This document shows positions 8,308 through 18,042 of a stretch of DNA of 64,000 nucleotides, one piece after another (position 1 is the stretch's first letter; each line of letters begins with the position of its first letter). The translations under genes and the position numbers were made by a program. This DNA is from DASSUW01 sp963789005 (GTDB taxonomy: Bacteria; Actinomycetota; Thermoleophilia; Solirubrobacterales; Solirubrobacteraceae), in assembly GCA_963789005.1 (NCBI GenBank), contig CAWBIZ010000002.1, positions 496,001-560,000 on the forward strand, given 5' to 3'. The notes beneath the pieces are model-generated. The model saw nothing but the letters and a program-made list of their open reading frames with translations, was not told the origin of the DNA and ran no database searches.

Positions 8308-8323
8308 CGGAACCTCGATTCCG
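8308..8323. promoter_or_regulatory. putative TetR operator 1 (CGGAA-N6-TTCCG)
   Basis: Inverted repeat CGGAACCTCGATTCCG, immediately upstream of the tetR -35 box. It is followed by TATCG, as is operator 2. Confidence 0.65.
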
Positions 8324-8339
8324 TATCGTGCTCGACGAT

Positions 8340-8355
8340 CGGAAGTGTCGTTCCA
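8340..8355. promoter_or_regulatory. putative TetR operator 2 (CGGAA-N6-TTCCA)
   Basis: CGGAAGTGTCGTTCCA, followed by TATCG. It matches operator 1 outside the 6-nt core, and its centre is 32 bp away, about three helical turns. It lies close to the exporter start. Confidence 0.65.
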
Positions 8356-8382
8356 TATCGGGTTTCCTCCCCAGGAGTCTGC

Positions 8383-9840
8383 ATGCCATCCACCGCCACC
8401 CACAAGGGGCTCGCGCTCGCGCTTCTCGCGGCAGCGCAATTCGTCGTCGTCCTCGACGCCTCGATCGTCAACGTGGCGCTCCCGTCGATCGGCCGCGACC
8501 TCAACTTCTCTCAGGACGACCTCTCGTGGGTCGTCAACGCGTACGTGCTCGTCTTCGGCGGGTTCCTCCTGCTCGGCGGGCGCCTGGCCGACCTGCTCGG
8601 GCGCCGGCGCCTGTTCATGATCGGGCTCGGCATCTTCGCCTTCGCCTCGCTGATGGGCGGCCTCGCCACCAGCGCGGGCTGGCTGATCGCCGCGCGCGCC
8701 CTGCAGGGCCTCGGCGGCGCGCTGCTCTCGCCAGCCGCGCTCTCGCTCGTGACCGTGCTGTTCGCCGAGGGCTCCGAGCGCAACAAGGCGCTCGGCGTCT
8801 GGGGGGCGGTGGCCGGCTCCGGCGGCGCCGTCGGCGTGCTGCTCGGCGGCATGCTGACCGAATGGGCCGGCTGGGAGTGGGTCCTGTTCGTCAACGTGCC
8901 GGTCGGCATCGCCGCCGCGCTGCTCGCGCCGCGGCTCCTGCCTGAGTCGCGCATCGAGGGCCGCCACTTCGACTTCGCGGGCGCGTTCACGGTGACCGCG
9001 GGCCTGTCGCTGCTCGTGTACGCGCTCGTGGACGCCAACAGCGCCGGCTGGGACTCGCTCCAGACGCTCGGCCTCGGCGCGCTCTCGCTCGGGCTGATCG
9101 CATCGTTCTACGCGATCGAGCGCCGCAGCCAGGCTCCGCTGATGCCGTTCCCGGGCATCTTCCGGATCCGCACGATCACGGGGATCAACATCTCCGCGGT
9201 GCTGGTCGCGGCCGCGCTGTTCTCGATGTTCTTCTTCATCTCGCTGTACATGCAGCAGGTGCTCGGGTTCTCCGCGCTCGACGCCGGGCTCGCCTACCTG
9301 CCGCTGGCGGTCGGGATCATCATCACGGCCGGCGCCACGGCCGGGCTGGTGACGCGCTTCGGCTTCAAGCCGGTGCTCATCGCGGGCCTGCTCGTGACCG
9401 CGGCCGGGCTCGCGTGGTTCTCGCAGGTGTCGCCGGACGGCAGCTACGTGTCGGACGTCCTGTTCCCCTCGCTGCTCGCCGCCGTGGGCCTCGGGCTCGC
9501 GTTCGTGTCGATGACGGTCGGCGCGGTCAGCGGCGTCGAGCCGCACGAGGCCGGGCTCGCGTCCGGGCTGATCAACACCTCGCAGCAGATCGGCGGGGCG
9601 CTCGGCCTGGCGATCCTGGCGACGATCGCCAACAGCACCACGAGCGACTCGGTCGCCGCGGGCGACTCGGCCGCCGTCAGCCTGACCGAGGGCTTCCAGT
9701 CCGCGTTCGCGGTCGGCGCCGGCTTCGCGGTGCTGGGCGCGATCCTCGCGACGATCGTCGTGTCGAGCAAGGCCTCGCGCGAGCACTCCGAGGCGGCCAA
9801 GCGCGGCGAGGTCGACCCGATCCCCGCCCCCGCCGCCTAG
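8383..9840 (+). CDS. MFS drug exporter, DHA2 (EmrB/QacA) family
   Basis: A 485-aa inner-membrane proton antiporter with about 14 predicted hydrophobic helices. TM1 carries VVVLDASIVNVALPSIGRDL (motif D1-like), the 2-3 loop carries motif A (GGRLADLLGRRRLF), and TM5 carries an antiporter motif C-like stretch (GAVAGSGGAVGVLLGG). Members expel multiple cationic or aromatic drugs; the specificity here is unknown. The ATG at 8383 has an AGGAG ribosome binding site about 7 nt upstream. It is controlled in all likelihood by the divergent TetR gene. It is convergent with the DoxX-like gene and separated from it by a palindrome. Confidence 0.9.
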   Translation: MPSTATHKGLALALLAAAQFVVVLDASIVNVALPSIGRDLNFSQDDLSWVVNAYVLVFGGFLLLGGRLADLLGRRRLFMIGLGIFAFASLMGGLATSAGWLIAARALQGLGGALLSPAALSLVTVLFAEGSERNKALGVWGAVAGSGGAVGVLLGGMLTEWAGWEWVLFVNVPVGIAAALLAPRLLPESRIEGRHFDFAGAFTVTAGLSLLVYALVDANSAGWDSLQTLGLGALSLGLIASFYAIERRSQAPLMPFPGIFRIRTITGINISAVLVAAALFSMFFFISLYMQQVLGFSALDAGLAYLPLAVGIIITAGATAGLVTRFGFKPVLIAGLLVTAAGLAWFSQVSPDGSYVSDVLFPSLLAAVGLGLAFVSMTVGAVSGVEPHEAGLASGLINTSQQIGGALGLAILATIANSTTSDSVAAGDSAAVSLTEGFQSAFAVGAGFAVLGAILATIVVSSKASREHSEAAKRGEVDPIPAPAA

Positions 9841-9844
9841 GCGC

Positions 9845-10204
9845 TCAACGTGGTGGGCGGCGCAGCGCCGCCCACCACACCCACGCGATCAGCACGGCCT
9901 GCAGCGGCAGGCGCAGCCACAGCAGCGGCTCGGGCACGCTGCGGAAGCGGTCGGCGTTGACGGCCATGTTCACGTTGGCGGGGAACACGGCCAGCAGCAG
10001 CGCGATCAGCCACCACCCGGCGAAGCGCCGCGTGCCCGGCGCCAGCACGCAGGCGCCGCCGACGATCTCGGCGATCCCGCTGACGTAGACGATCTCGCGC
10101 TCCCACGGGAGCGCGTCGGGAACGGTCGAGGCGTACGCGCCGGGCTTGACGAAGTGCAGCACGCCGGCGGCGACGAAGAACGCGCCGAGGAGGAGACGGC
10201 TCAC
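9845..10204 (-). CDS. DoxX-like small integral membrane protein
   Basis: A 119-aa protein with four hydrophobic helices and the DoxX/MauE-like pattern (LLLGAFFVAAGVLHFVKP near the N-terminus, YVSGIAEIVGGACVLAP in the middle). The family is poorly characterised; members are linked to redox or terminal oxidase functions. The GTG at 10204 overlaps the stop of the metallophosphoesterase (GTGA), so the two are translationally coupled and this is the last gene of a four-gene operon. The extreme C-terminal codons overlap a 29-nt palindrome that may end transcription. Confidence 0.75.
   Translation of the reverse strand: MSRLLLGAFFVAAGVLHFVKPGAYASTVPDALPWEREIVYVSGIAEIVGGACVLAPGTRRFAGWWLIALLLAVFPANVNMAVNADRFRSVPEPLLWLRLPLQAVLIAWVWWAALRRPPR
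9850..9878. terminator. 29-nt palindrome between convergent genes, probable bidirectional terminator
   Basis: Perfect 14-bp arms around the central A at 9864 (the left arm begins GTGGTGGGCGG). It begins 10 bp after the exporter stop codon and overlaps the end of the DoxX-like gene. There is no U-tract, as is usual in high-GC actinomycetes. Confidence 0.55.
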
Positions 10205-11622
10205 GGCAGTACGTATAGCCGGGCGTTGCGGTCCTCGGGCCGGCCGGCGAAGCCCTGCGGCCGGCCGCCCTGGGCGTCGAGGTGGGCGAGCTCGCGGGCG
10301 GTCCCCGCCAGGCCACGCCCGTCGTGGTCGACCATCCAGGTCTCGAGCGCGACTCCGTCGGCCGTCTCGCGCAGGCGGAACATGCGCGCCTGCTGCGGGA
10401 AGTCGGCCAGCGACGAGCTGCCGACGAGCCAGTAGTCCTCGCGCGGTTCGATCGTGTTGCGATGGCGGTTGCCGGCGACGACGGCGACGACGCGCTCGGC
10501 CTCGTCGAGCGCCGCGAGCGCGGCCTCGGCGCCGTCGGCGCTCTCGAGCGGGTTGTGCGCGAACACCACGACCCACCGCTGCCCGGCGCCGGCGAGCTGC
10601 TCGCGCAGCCAGGCGACCTGGTCGGCGCTGACGGTGCCGCGCGAGCCGCCCGCGCGGTTGACGGTGTCGAGGACGATCGCGCGCACCTCGGGCCCGAGGT
10701 CGAACGCGTAGTCGAGCCGCTCCGGGGTCGCGGGCCGGACCCCGGCGGCGCCCGCCAGCTGCTCGACGACCTCCTCGGGGTCCGGGTGGCGCCGTGCGCC
10801 GTCGGCGGGCACGGCCTCGGAGCGCCCGTACGCCTCGCCGAACGTGAGCAGGTCGTCGACCAGGCCCGCGGCGTCGTCCTCGTCGAGATAGGGGATCGCG
10901 TCCGGGTCGAGGCCGGTGACGAGACGCGAGCCGGTGGCCAGCTCCTCGATCGCCTCGGTGGCCGGCACCTCGCCCTGGACGAGCACGTCGTGGTTGCCGA
11001 GCGCCGGGTACCACGGCACGCCGAGCCCGGCCGCGCGGAACTCGCGCTGGGCGGCGGCCAGCGCGCCCGGGTGGCGCGGGGCGTCGTTGTCGGGCCGGAA
11101 GTAGAAGGGGTCGGGGTTCGAGGCGGCCTGGACGCCGTCGTAGCCGCGGGCGCCGCTGTCGGGCCGGACGCGGCCGCCCTCGAGCACCGCGATCGCGGTC
11201 TCGAGCTCGTTCGCCTGCGCCGAGTCCACGATGTCGCCGGTGACGACGACCGCCTGCGGCCGCTCCCGGCCGAGCGCGCGGACGGCGCCGTCGAGCACCT
11301 GGGCGGAGAAGGCCTCGTGCGGGCGGAAGGTCGAGTTGAGCGGCGCGCCGAGGCGATCGAGGAACGGCGCCCGCGCCGGCGACTCCTCGTCGCGCACGTG
11401 CGTGTCGGTCAGCTGGCCGAAGGTCGCGAGCGTGCGGCCGGCGCGGGCGGGGGTCCCGCGGTCGCGCAGCGGCTCGGCGGGGCCGCCGCGCTCCAGGAAG
11501 CCGTCGCGATCGCGGTCGACGAGCGTGGCCTGCAGCGTCGAGGTCGCCGGCGGCGCGGCCGCCGGGGCGGAGCCGCCGCAGCCGGCGAGGGCAACCAGGG
11601 GGATGAGCACGAGCGCGCGCAT
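10201..11622 (-). CDS. exported lipoprotein metallophosphoesterase
   Basis: A 473-aa calcineurin-like phosphoesterase with a lipoprotein signal (lipobox LAGC, Cys about 15), so it acts outside the membrane. Metal-binding motifs are visible: TDTH (about 73), TGDIVD (about 126), GNHD (about 205), FAHNP and GNRH. The last replaces the usual GHxH with GN-R-H. The sequence after the signal (DRDRDGFLERG) resembles the PPA1498-type actinobacterial phosphoesterases; that family link is from memory. It overlaps the upstream permease by one base (TGATG) and the downstream DoxX-like gene by four. Confidence 0.8.
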   Translation of the reverse strand: MRALVLIPLVALAGCGGSAPAAAPPATSTLQATLVDRDRDGFLERGGPAEPLRDRGTPARAGRTLATFGQLTDTHVRDEESPARAPFLDRLGAPLNSTFRPHEAFSAQVLDGAVRALGRERPQAVVVTGDIVDSAQANELETAIAVLEGGRVRPDSGARGYDGVQAASNPDPFYFRPDNDAPRHPGALAAAQREFRAAGLGVPWYPALGNHDVLVQGEVPATEAIEELATGSRLVTGLDPDAIPYLDEDDAAGLVDDLLTFGEAYGRSEAVPADGARRHPDPEEVVEQLAGAAGVRPATPERLDYAFDLGPEVRAIVLDTVNRAGGSRGTVSADQVAWLREQLAGAGQRWVVVFAHNPLESADGAEAALAALDEAERVVAVVAGNRHRNTIEPREDYWLVGSSSLADFPQQARMFRLRETADGVALETWMVDHDGRGLAGTARELAHLDAQGGRPQGFAGRPEDRNARLYVLP

Positions 11623-13856
11623 CACTCCTCCCGCAGCCCGACGACGACGGGCTCCCGCAGGACGCGGCGGGCCACGAGCGCGGTCGCGGCGGCCGCGAGC
11701 GCGAGCAGGCCGAAGACCACGAGCGCGACCTGGCCGGGGCCGGGCGCGATCGGCAGCGAGGCGAAGCCCGCGGCCAGACGGGCGACGAGCGGCCCCATGA
11801 CCGTCACTTCCAGCACCACGCCGAGCAGGGCGCCGGGCAGCGCCACTGCGGCTGCGGCGCCGAGCAGGACGACCGCGACCGTGCCGCCGTCGGCCCCGCA
11901 CGCACGCAGGAGCGCAACCGCGCCGCGCCGCTCGCGGGCGGTCATCGCCAGCGCCTGCACGAGCGCGTAGAGGCAAACCAGGCCGACGGCCAGGCCGACG
12001 CCCCGGAGCACCGCGGCGAGCACGCCGAGGAACTGGGCGTTGCGGGTCGTGGCGGCGGCCGCCGACTGCGGCGGCGCGCCCAGCTCCACCAGCTCGCGGG
12101 TGACCGCGGCGCGGTCGGCGCCGCCGTCGAGCCGCACGGCGAGCGCGGGATCCAGTCCCGGGTCGGCCTCGAGCAGGCGCGTGGGCTGCACCCAGCCGAT
12201 CCGGCCGTCGTTCTCGAGCGCCCGCACGACGCCCGCCACCCGGAAGCGCGCCTCGGCGCCGCCGGCGAGCTGGACGGCGAACGTCGACCCCGGTCGCAGC
12301 CCGAGCGCGTCGGCCAGCCCGAGCCCGACCTCGATCTCGTCCGGCCCGCGGATCCGGCGTCCGGAAGCCAGCGGCGGCGCCTCGAACTCGGTGTGGTCGC
12401 CGGGGAAGGCGACGAGCCGCAGCGGCTCGCCGAGGCGGTACGAGTCCGCGCCGTCGGTCGCGTAGCGGGGCGCCACGTCGGCGACGCCGGGAATCTCGTC
12501 GACGCGGTCGGCCAGCGAGGCGTCGAGCGGGACCGTGAGCTGGTAGCGCTTGCCGACCGTGCCCGGGTCGTCGCGCAGCCGCTCGAGCAGCGAGGCGAGC
12601 GCGAGCATCAGCGTGACGACGCCGGCGCAGACGCCGATCGTGGCCACGGCGGCGGCCCACCGCCCGCGCGCCGCGGTCGCGAAGCGCGCGCCGAGCGCGG
12701 CCATCCCGCCGCGGCCGCCCCCTCCAGCGCCTGGGCGCATCACGTCGCCGCCGCGCAGGATCGAGGCCGGCGGCCGGCGCGCCGCGCGCCACGCCGGCCA
12801 GGTGCCGGCGGCGACGACGATGACCACGACGCCGAGCAGCGCCGCGGCGAGCGGGCCGAGCAGCGCCCAGCCCGGCGGGCGCTCGTTGAGCGAGGCGAGC
12901 AGCGCCCCGGCCGGGCCGGCCACGGCCAGGCTGCCGGCCGCGATCCCCACCAGCGCCGCGGGCAGCGCCACGAGCGTCGCCTCCGTCGCCTGCAGCGCCG
13001 CGATCCGGCCCGGGGAGAAGCCCAGCGCGCGCTGCACGCCGAGGCTCGGCAGCCGCCGCTGCACGTCCGCGTGGGCGCCGGCCGCGAGCATCGTCCCCGC
13101 CGCCACCAGCGCCACCAGCGAGAACGCCACGAGCAGCGAGATGACGATCCCGGCCGCCTGCCCGAGCAGCACCTTCACGCCGTCGCGCGTGACGAACTCG
13201 AGGCGCCCGAGCCCGAACGAGACCGAGCGTGCCTGGGTGAGCGTCACGTCGGCCTTCGCCGGATCGTTGAGCCACAGCAGCGCGAGGTTGGCGGGCGTGT
13301 CGGGGTTGTAGACGTCGGGCAGGTAGACGCGCGCGGCGCGTGCGAGCGGGTACGCGACGTTGTCGGGCGAGACGGCGATGCCGACGAGGCGCAGCGGCCC
13401 GGCGCGCCCGACGTCGATCGTGTCGCCGACCTCGAGGCCCCACTCGCGCGCGAGCCCCTGCTCGGCCACCACTTCGCCCGGGCGCCCGGAGAGGTCGCGG
13501 CCGTCGGCCACGAGGTAGCCGCGCCGCTTCCCCATCACGACGTGGAACGCGCCCTTGTGGGTGTGGCGACCGTTGGCGGTGAGCTGGATGTTGGTGCGCT
13601 CGTAGCGATACGAGCGCGACGCGAGGTTGGGCAGCGCGCGTACGCGCTGGTCGAGCTCCTCGCGCCCGGTCCTGTCGAAGCGGGCGATGATGTCCGGCAG
13701 GTCGGCCTCCTCAGCGGCGCGCTCGAACCCGGTCGCCAGCCCGTAGCCCACCGTCACGCCCGTGCCGACGACGAGCGACGCGGCCACGATCCCCACCGCG
13801 GAGAGCACCGTCCGCGACCGCCGCGCTCGCAGCCCGGCGAGCGCGACCGCGATCAT
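11622..13856 (-). CDS. ABC transporter permease, FtsX/MacB type with two FtsX domains
   Basis: A 744-aa permease. The N-terminal helix (RSRTVLSAVGIVAASLVVG) is followed by a large extracytoplasmic domain, a three-helix FtsX module (about 240-370), a second long extracytoplasmic domain and a final FtsX module (about 610-735). This duplicated layout matches permeases of the LolCDE/MacB superfamily, which extract lipoproteins or push substrates mechanically and do not pump through a channel. The start overlaps the ATPase stop (ATGA). The following gene encodes a lipoprotein, a possible functional partner. Confidence 0.85.
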   Translation of the reverse strand: MIAVALAGLRARRSRTVLSAVGIVAASLVVGTGVTVGYGLATGFERAAEEADLPDIIARFDRTGREELDQRVRALPNLASRSYRYERTNIQLTANGRHTHKGAFHVVMGKRRGYLVADGRDLSGRPGEVVAEQGLAREWGLEVGDTIDVGRAGPLRLVGIAVSPDNVAYPLARAARVYLPDVYNPDTPANLALLWLNDPAKADVTLTQARSVSFGLGRLEFVTRDGVKVLLGQAAGIVISLLVAFSLVALVAAGTMLAAGAHADVQRRLPSLGVQRALGFSPGRIAALQATEATLVALPAALVGIAAGSLAVAGPAGALLASLNERPPGWALLGPLAAALLGVVVIVVAAGTWPAWRAARRPPASILRGGDVMRPGAGGGGRGGMAALGARFATAARGRWAAAVATIGVCAGVVTLMLALASLLERLRDDPGTVGKRYQLTVPLDASLADRVDEIPGVADVAPRYATDGADSYRLGEPLRLVAFPGDHTEFEAPPLASGRRIRGPDEIEVGLGLADALGLRPGSTFAVQLAGGAEARFRVAGVVRALENDGRIGWVQPTRLLEADPGLDPALAVRLDGGADRAAVTRELVELGAPPQSAAAATTRNAQFLGVLAAVLRGVGLAVGLVCLYALVQALAMTARERRGAVALLRACGADGGTVAVVLLGAAAAVALPGALLGVVLEVTVMGPLVARLAAGFASLPIAPGPGQVALVVFGLLALAAAATALVARRVLREPVVVGLREE

Positions 13857-14518
13857 GCGACCAGCCGCCCCTCGTGCAGCGTCAGCACGCGGTCCGCGAT
13901 GTCCGCCGCCGCGCGCTCGTGCGTGACCATGACGACCGCGCGCCCACCGGTGGCCCCCGCGCGCAGCAGCCGCAGCACCTCGGCGCCCGCCTCGATGTCG
14001 AGGTTGCCGGTGGGCTCGTCGGCGAGCAGGACCGCGGGGTCGTTGACCAGCGCGCGGGCGATCGCGAAGCGCTGCTGCTCGCCGCCCGAGAGCGTGCTCG
14101 GCAGCGCCTCGGCGACCGGCCGCAGCCCGAGGTCGTCGATCAGCGTCCGCCCGCGGGCGGCGGCGTCCGGGTGCGCGCCCCGGACGCGGCCGGCGAGCAG
14201 CACGTTGGCTTCGCCGGTGAGCTCGGGAAGCAGATGGAAGAACTGGAACACGTAGCCGACACGGCGGCGCCGGAGCGCGCTCAGCGCCCGCTCGTCGACG
14301 CCGGTGACGGCGGCGCCGTCGATCTCGATCGTGCCCGCTTCGGGCCGGTCGAGCCCGCCCAGGAGGTGCAGCAGCGTCGACTTCCCCGAGCCGGAGCGCC
14401 CCAGGATGGCCACCACCTCGCCGGCCTCGACGGTCAGATCGGCGCCGTCGAGGATGCGCCGCGCGGCGCGGCCTTCGCCGAACGTCTTCACCAGCCCCCG
14501 GGCCGTGACCGTCGCCAT
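13853..14518 (-). CDS. ABC transporter ATPase, LolD/MacB type
   Basis: A 221-aa nucleotide-binding subunit. It has Walker A GRSGSGKST (about 39-47), the Q-loop in VGYVFQFFHLLPELT, signature LSGGEQQR, Walker B AVLLADEPTG and the switch histidine in VMVTHE. The VFQFFHLLP and LNDPAVLLADEPTGNLD-like segments place it in the LolD/MacB/FtsE group. It is the first gene of the operon with the FtsX-type permease, lipoprotein phosphoesterase and DoxX-like gene. The ATG at 14518 is supported by a TACCGT box 7 nt upstream. Confidence 0.9.
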   Translation of the reverse strand: MATVTARGLVKTFGEGRAARRILDGADLTVEAGEVVAILGRSGSGKSTLLHLLGGLDRPEAGTIEIDGAAVTGVDERALSALRRRRVGYVFQFFHLLPELTGEANVLLAGRVRGAHPDAAARGRTLIDDLGLRPVAEALPSTLSGGEQQRFAIARALVNDPAVLLADEPTGNLDIEAGAEVLRLLRAGATGGRAVVMVTHERAAADIADRVLTLHEGRLVA

Positions 14519-14525
14519 CTCACTC

Positions 14526-14531
14526 ACGGTA
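14526..14531 (-). promoter_or_regulatory. -10 box TACCGT of the ABC operon
   Basis: On the minus strand TACCGT is separated from the ATG at 14518 by 7 nt, the same geometry as other leaderless starts in the window. Confidence 0.45.
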
Positions 14532-14593
14532 AGACCTACGCGCCGCGAACCGCGAAGGCTCGGCGCACCCGAACGGTCGAGCCGGCCCTCGCG

Positions 14594-14599
14594 TAGCCT
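14594..14599 (+). promoter_or_regulatory. -10 box TAGCCT of the DksA-like gene
   Basis: TAGCCT lies 6 nt before the ATG at 14606. No Shine-Dalgarno sequence is visible. Confidence 0.45.
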
Positions 14600-14605
14600 G
14601 AGGGC

Positions 14606-14953
14606 ATGACCGAGTCGCCGGACCTCGTGGAAGTCGAGCGCCTGCTTCGTGAGCGGCAGGCGGAGCTGCGGGGGCGGATCGCCGGCCTGGCGCGGCCGCC
14701 GGAGCGCGGCGCGCTGCTCGGGTTCGGCAAGCGCATCGGCGACGGCACCACGGAGGCGATCAGCCGCCTCACCGACGTGGGCGTGGGTACGAGCCTCGAG
14801 CTCAGCGAGGAGCGGGTCGCGCGGGCGCTGGCCAAGCTCGACGACGGCACCTACGGCGTCTGCGACGCCTGCGGCGGGCCGATCGCGCCCGCGCGCCTGC
14901 GCGCCGCACCCGAGAGCGTGCTCTGCATCGAGTGCGCGCGCCGCGCGCAGTGA
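14606..14953 (+). CDS. DksA/TraR-type C4 zinc finger protein
   Basis: A 115-aa protein with a helical N-terminus (ERLLRERQAELRGRIAGL) and a C-terminal four-cysteine zinc finger, CDACG...CIECARR. This is the signature of DksA/TraR/YbiI-type proteins that enter the RNA polymerase secondary channel. It is shorter than E. coli DksA (151 aa) and lacks a clear DxxDxA coiled-coil tip, so a true DksA role is uncertain. It is monocistronic and divergent from the ABC operon. Confidence 0.8.
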   Translation: MTESPDLVEVERLLRERQAELRGRIAGLARPPERGALLGFGKRIGDGTTEAISRLTDVGVGTSLELSEERVARALAKLDDGTYGVCDACGGPIAPARLRAAPESVLCIECARRAQ

Positions 14954-15057
14954 TCCGAGAGGGGCGGGGAGCCGAACCAACAGACACAGGCTCACCGCCG
15001 AAAAGGGTGTGGCCTCTCCACATTGGCCGCGCCCACCACCCCTGCGACATTGCGCCT

Positions 15058-15261
15058 ATGACCGCCACCGACGCCCGCAACCGGCTCCACGCCCTGCAGG
15101 CCGAGCGTCTCGACGCCGTCGAGGCCGGCCTGGGGGACAACGCCCTCTACATGGCCGACCTCGAGAGCGACATCGCGGAGTCCCACTCCGCCTACGTCGG
15201 GCTCGCGGTCACCGAGATCGCCACGCTGCGCGCGCAGCTCAGCGGCCCGCAGCTCGGCTGA
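15058..15261 (+). CDS. hypothetical 67-aa helical protein
   Basis: Short acidic protein with no recognised domain. Almost every codon ends in G or C, which fits real coding in this genome. The predicted fold is two or three helices (RLHALQAERLDAVEAGLGDN, then EIATLRAQL). The ATG at 15058 follows a weak GACATT box by 6 nt. An antisense frame exists over the same stretch but has no comparable start. It is followed by the palindromic repeat element at 15291-15500. Confidence 0.6.
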   Translation: MTATDARNRLHALQAERLDAVEAGLGDNALYMADLESDIAESHSAYVGLAVTEIATLRAQLSGPQLG

Positions 15262-15290
15262 GCCTCAGCCGCTCCGCGCCGCCGACGAAC

Positions 15291-15500
15291 GTCAACGGCG
15301 CTGGGGAGGGAGAGTGGGGAAGTTTGGCCGCGGCGAGGGTGCATAACGTCAACCTCGCGGCGTCCTGGGTCGTGACGTTGACGAAACGCACCGTATAGGT
15401 GCGCAACGTCAACGGCAGCGGGCGAGATCGGTCTGCGGTTGACGAAATGCACCCTCGCCGCCGCCCCGGCTCCCAACCTCCCTACCCAGCTGCCGTTGAC
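15291..15500. repeat. composite palindromic element A
   Basis: Non-coding 210-bp element between the convergent 67-aa gene and msrB. The ends are inverted copies of a motif close to GTCAACGGCAGCTGGGTAGG (15291 rightward, 15500 leftward). Inside are four copies of a 16-nt motif close to GGTGCATAACGTCAAC in alternating orientation, at 15338-15353 (+), 15377-15392 (-), 15398-15413 (+) and 15438-15453 (-). The outer pair extends to 25-nt arms (15330-15354 and 15437-15461) with two mismatches. The terminal motif is shared with the larger element at 35097-35787. Confidence 0.8.
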
Positions 15501-15530
15501 GTTGACATTCGCCGCCGGCTGCGCCGCGCC

Positions 15531-15929
15531 CTACTGCTTGTCGAAGTCCAGCGCGCAGGAGTTGATGCAGTAGCGCATCCCGCCGGCATCCCGCGGGCCG
15601 TCGTCGAAGACGTGCCCCAGGTGGCCGCCGCACGCCCGGCAGACGACCTCCGTGCGGGTCCCGAACAGCGAGCGGTCCGGCCGGGTCTCGACGGCCTCGG
15701 CGACCTTCGGCTCGGTGAAGCTCGGCCAGCCGGTCCCGGAGTCGAACTTGGTGTCGGAGGAGAACAGCTCCGCGCCGCAGCCGGCGCAGCGGTACATGCC
15801 GTCGTCGTGGGCGTCCCAGTAGCGGCCGGTGAAGGCGCGCTCGGTGCCGCCCTTGCGCAGCACCTTGTACTGATCGGGAGTGAGCGCCTCGCGCCACTGC
15901 TCGTCGGTCTTCTTGACGTCGGTAGTCAT
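15531..15929 (-). CDS. msrB: peptide-methionine (R)-S-oxide reductase MsrB
   Basis: A 132-aa repair enzyme that reduces methionine-R-sulfoxide in proteins. The two zinc-binding CxxC pairs (CAGC and CRAC) are present, along with the substrate loop SGTGWPSF and the catalytic cysteine in RYCINSCAL near the C-terminus. Length and motifs match stand-alone MsrB. The ATG at 15929 is supported by a TACCAT box 6 nt upstream. It is monocistronic and divergent from the pentose phosphate operon. Confidence 0.95.
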   Translation of the reverse strand: MTTDVKKTDEQWREALTPDQYKVLRKGGTERAFTGRYWDAHDDGMYRCAGCGAELFSSDTKFDSGTGWPSFTEPKVAEAVETRPDRSLFGTRTEVVCRACGGHLGHVFDDGPRDAGGMRYCINSCALDFDKQ

Positions 15930-15935
15930 ACATCC

Positions 15936-15941
15936 ATGGTA
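15936..15941 (-). promoter_or_regulatory. -10 box TACCAT of msrB
   Basis: On the minus strand TACCAT ends 6 nt before the msrB ATG, which suggests a leaderless mRNA. Confidence 0.5.
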
Positions 15942-16003
15942 CGACCGGGCGGCGCCGCCGCCGCCGCGAGGAGCGCGGCCAAGCGTCGCATTCCAGGGTC
16001 GCG

Positions 16004-16009
16004 TAGCTT
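16004..16009 (+). promoter_or_regulatory. -10 box TAGCTT of the pentose phosphate operon
   Basis: TAGCTT lies 32 nt before the tkt start. Unlike the leaderless genes, the gap holds a GGAGAGG ribosome binding site at about 16028-16036. Confidence 0.45.
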
Positions 16010-16041
16010 TTCTCGCAGCAACCGACGAGGAGAGGGACGCA

Positions 16042-18038
<1,997 letters not shown>

Positions 18039-18042
<4 letters not shown>

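Noticed and set aside
11832..13443. Very long antisense ORFs opposite and out of frame with the ABC permease and other genes
   Set aside because: Composition is arginine/alanine-rich shadow translation; the true frame has clear membrane helices and domain motifs.
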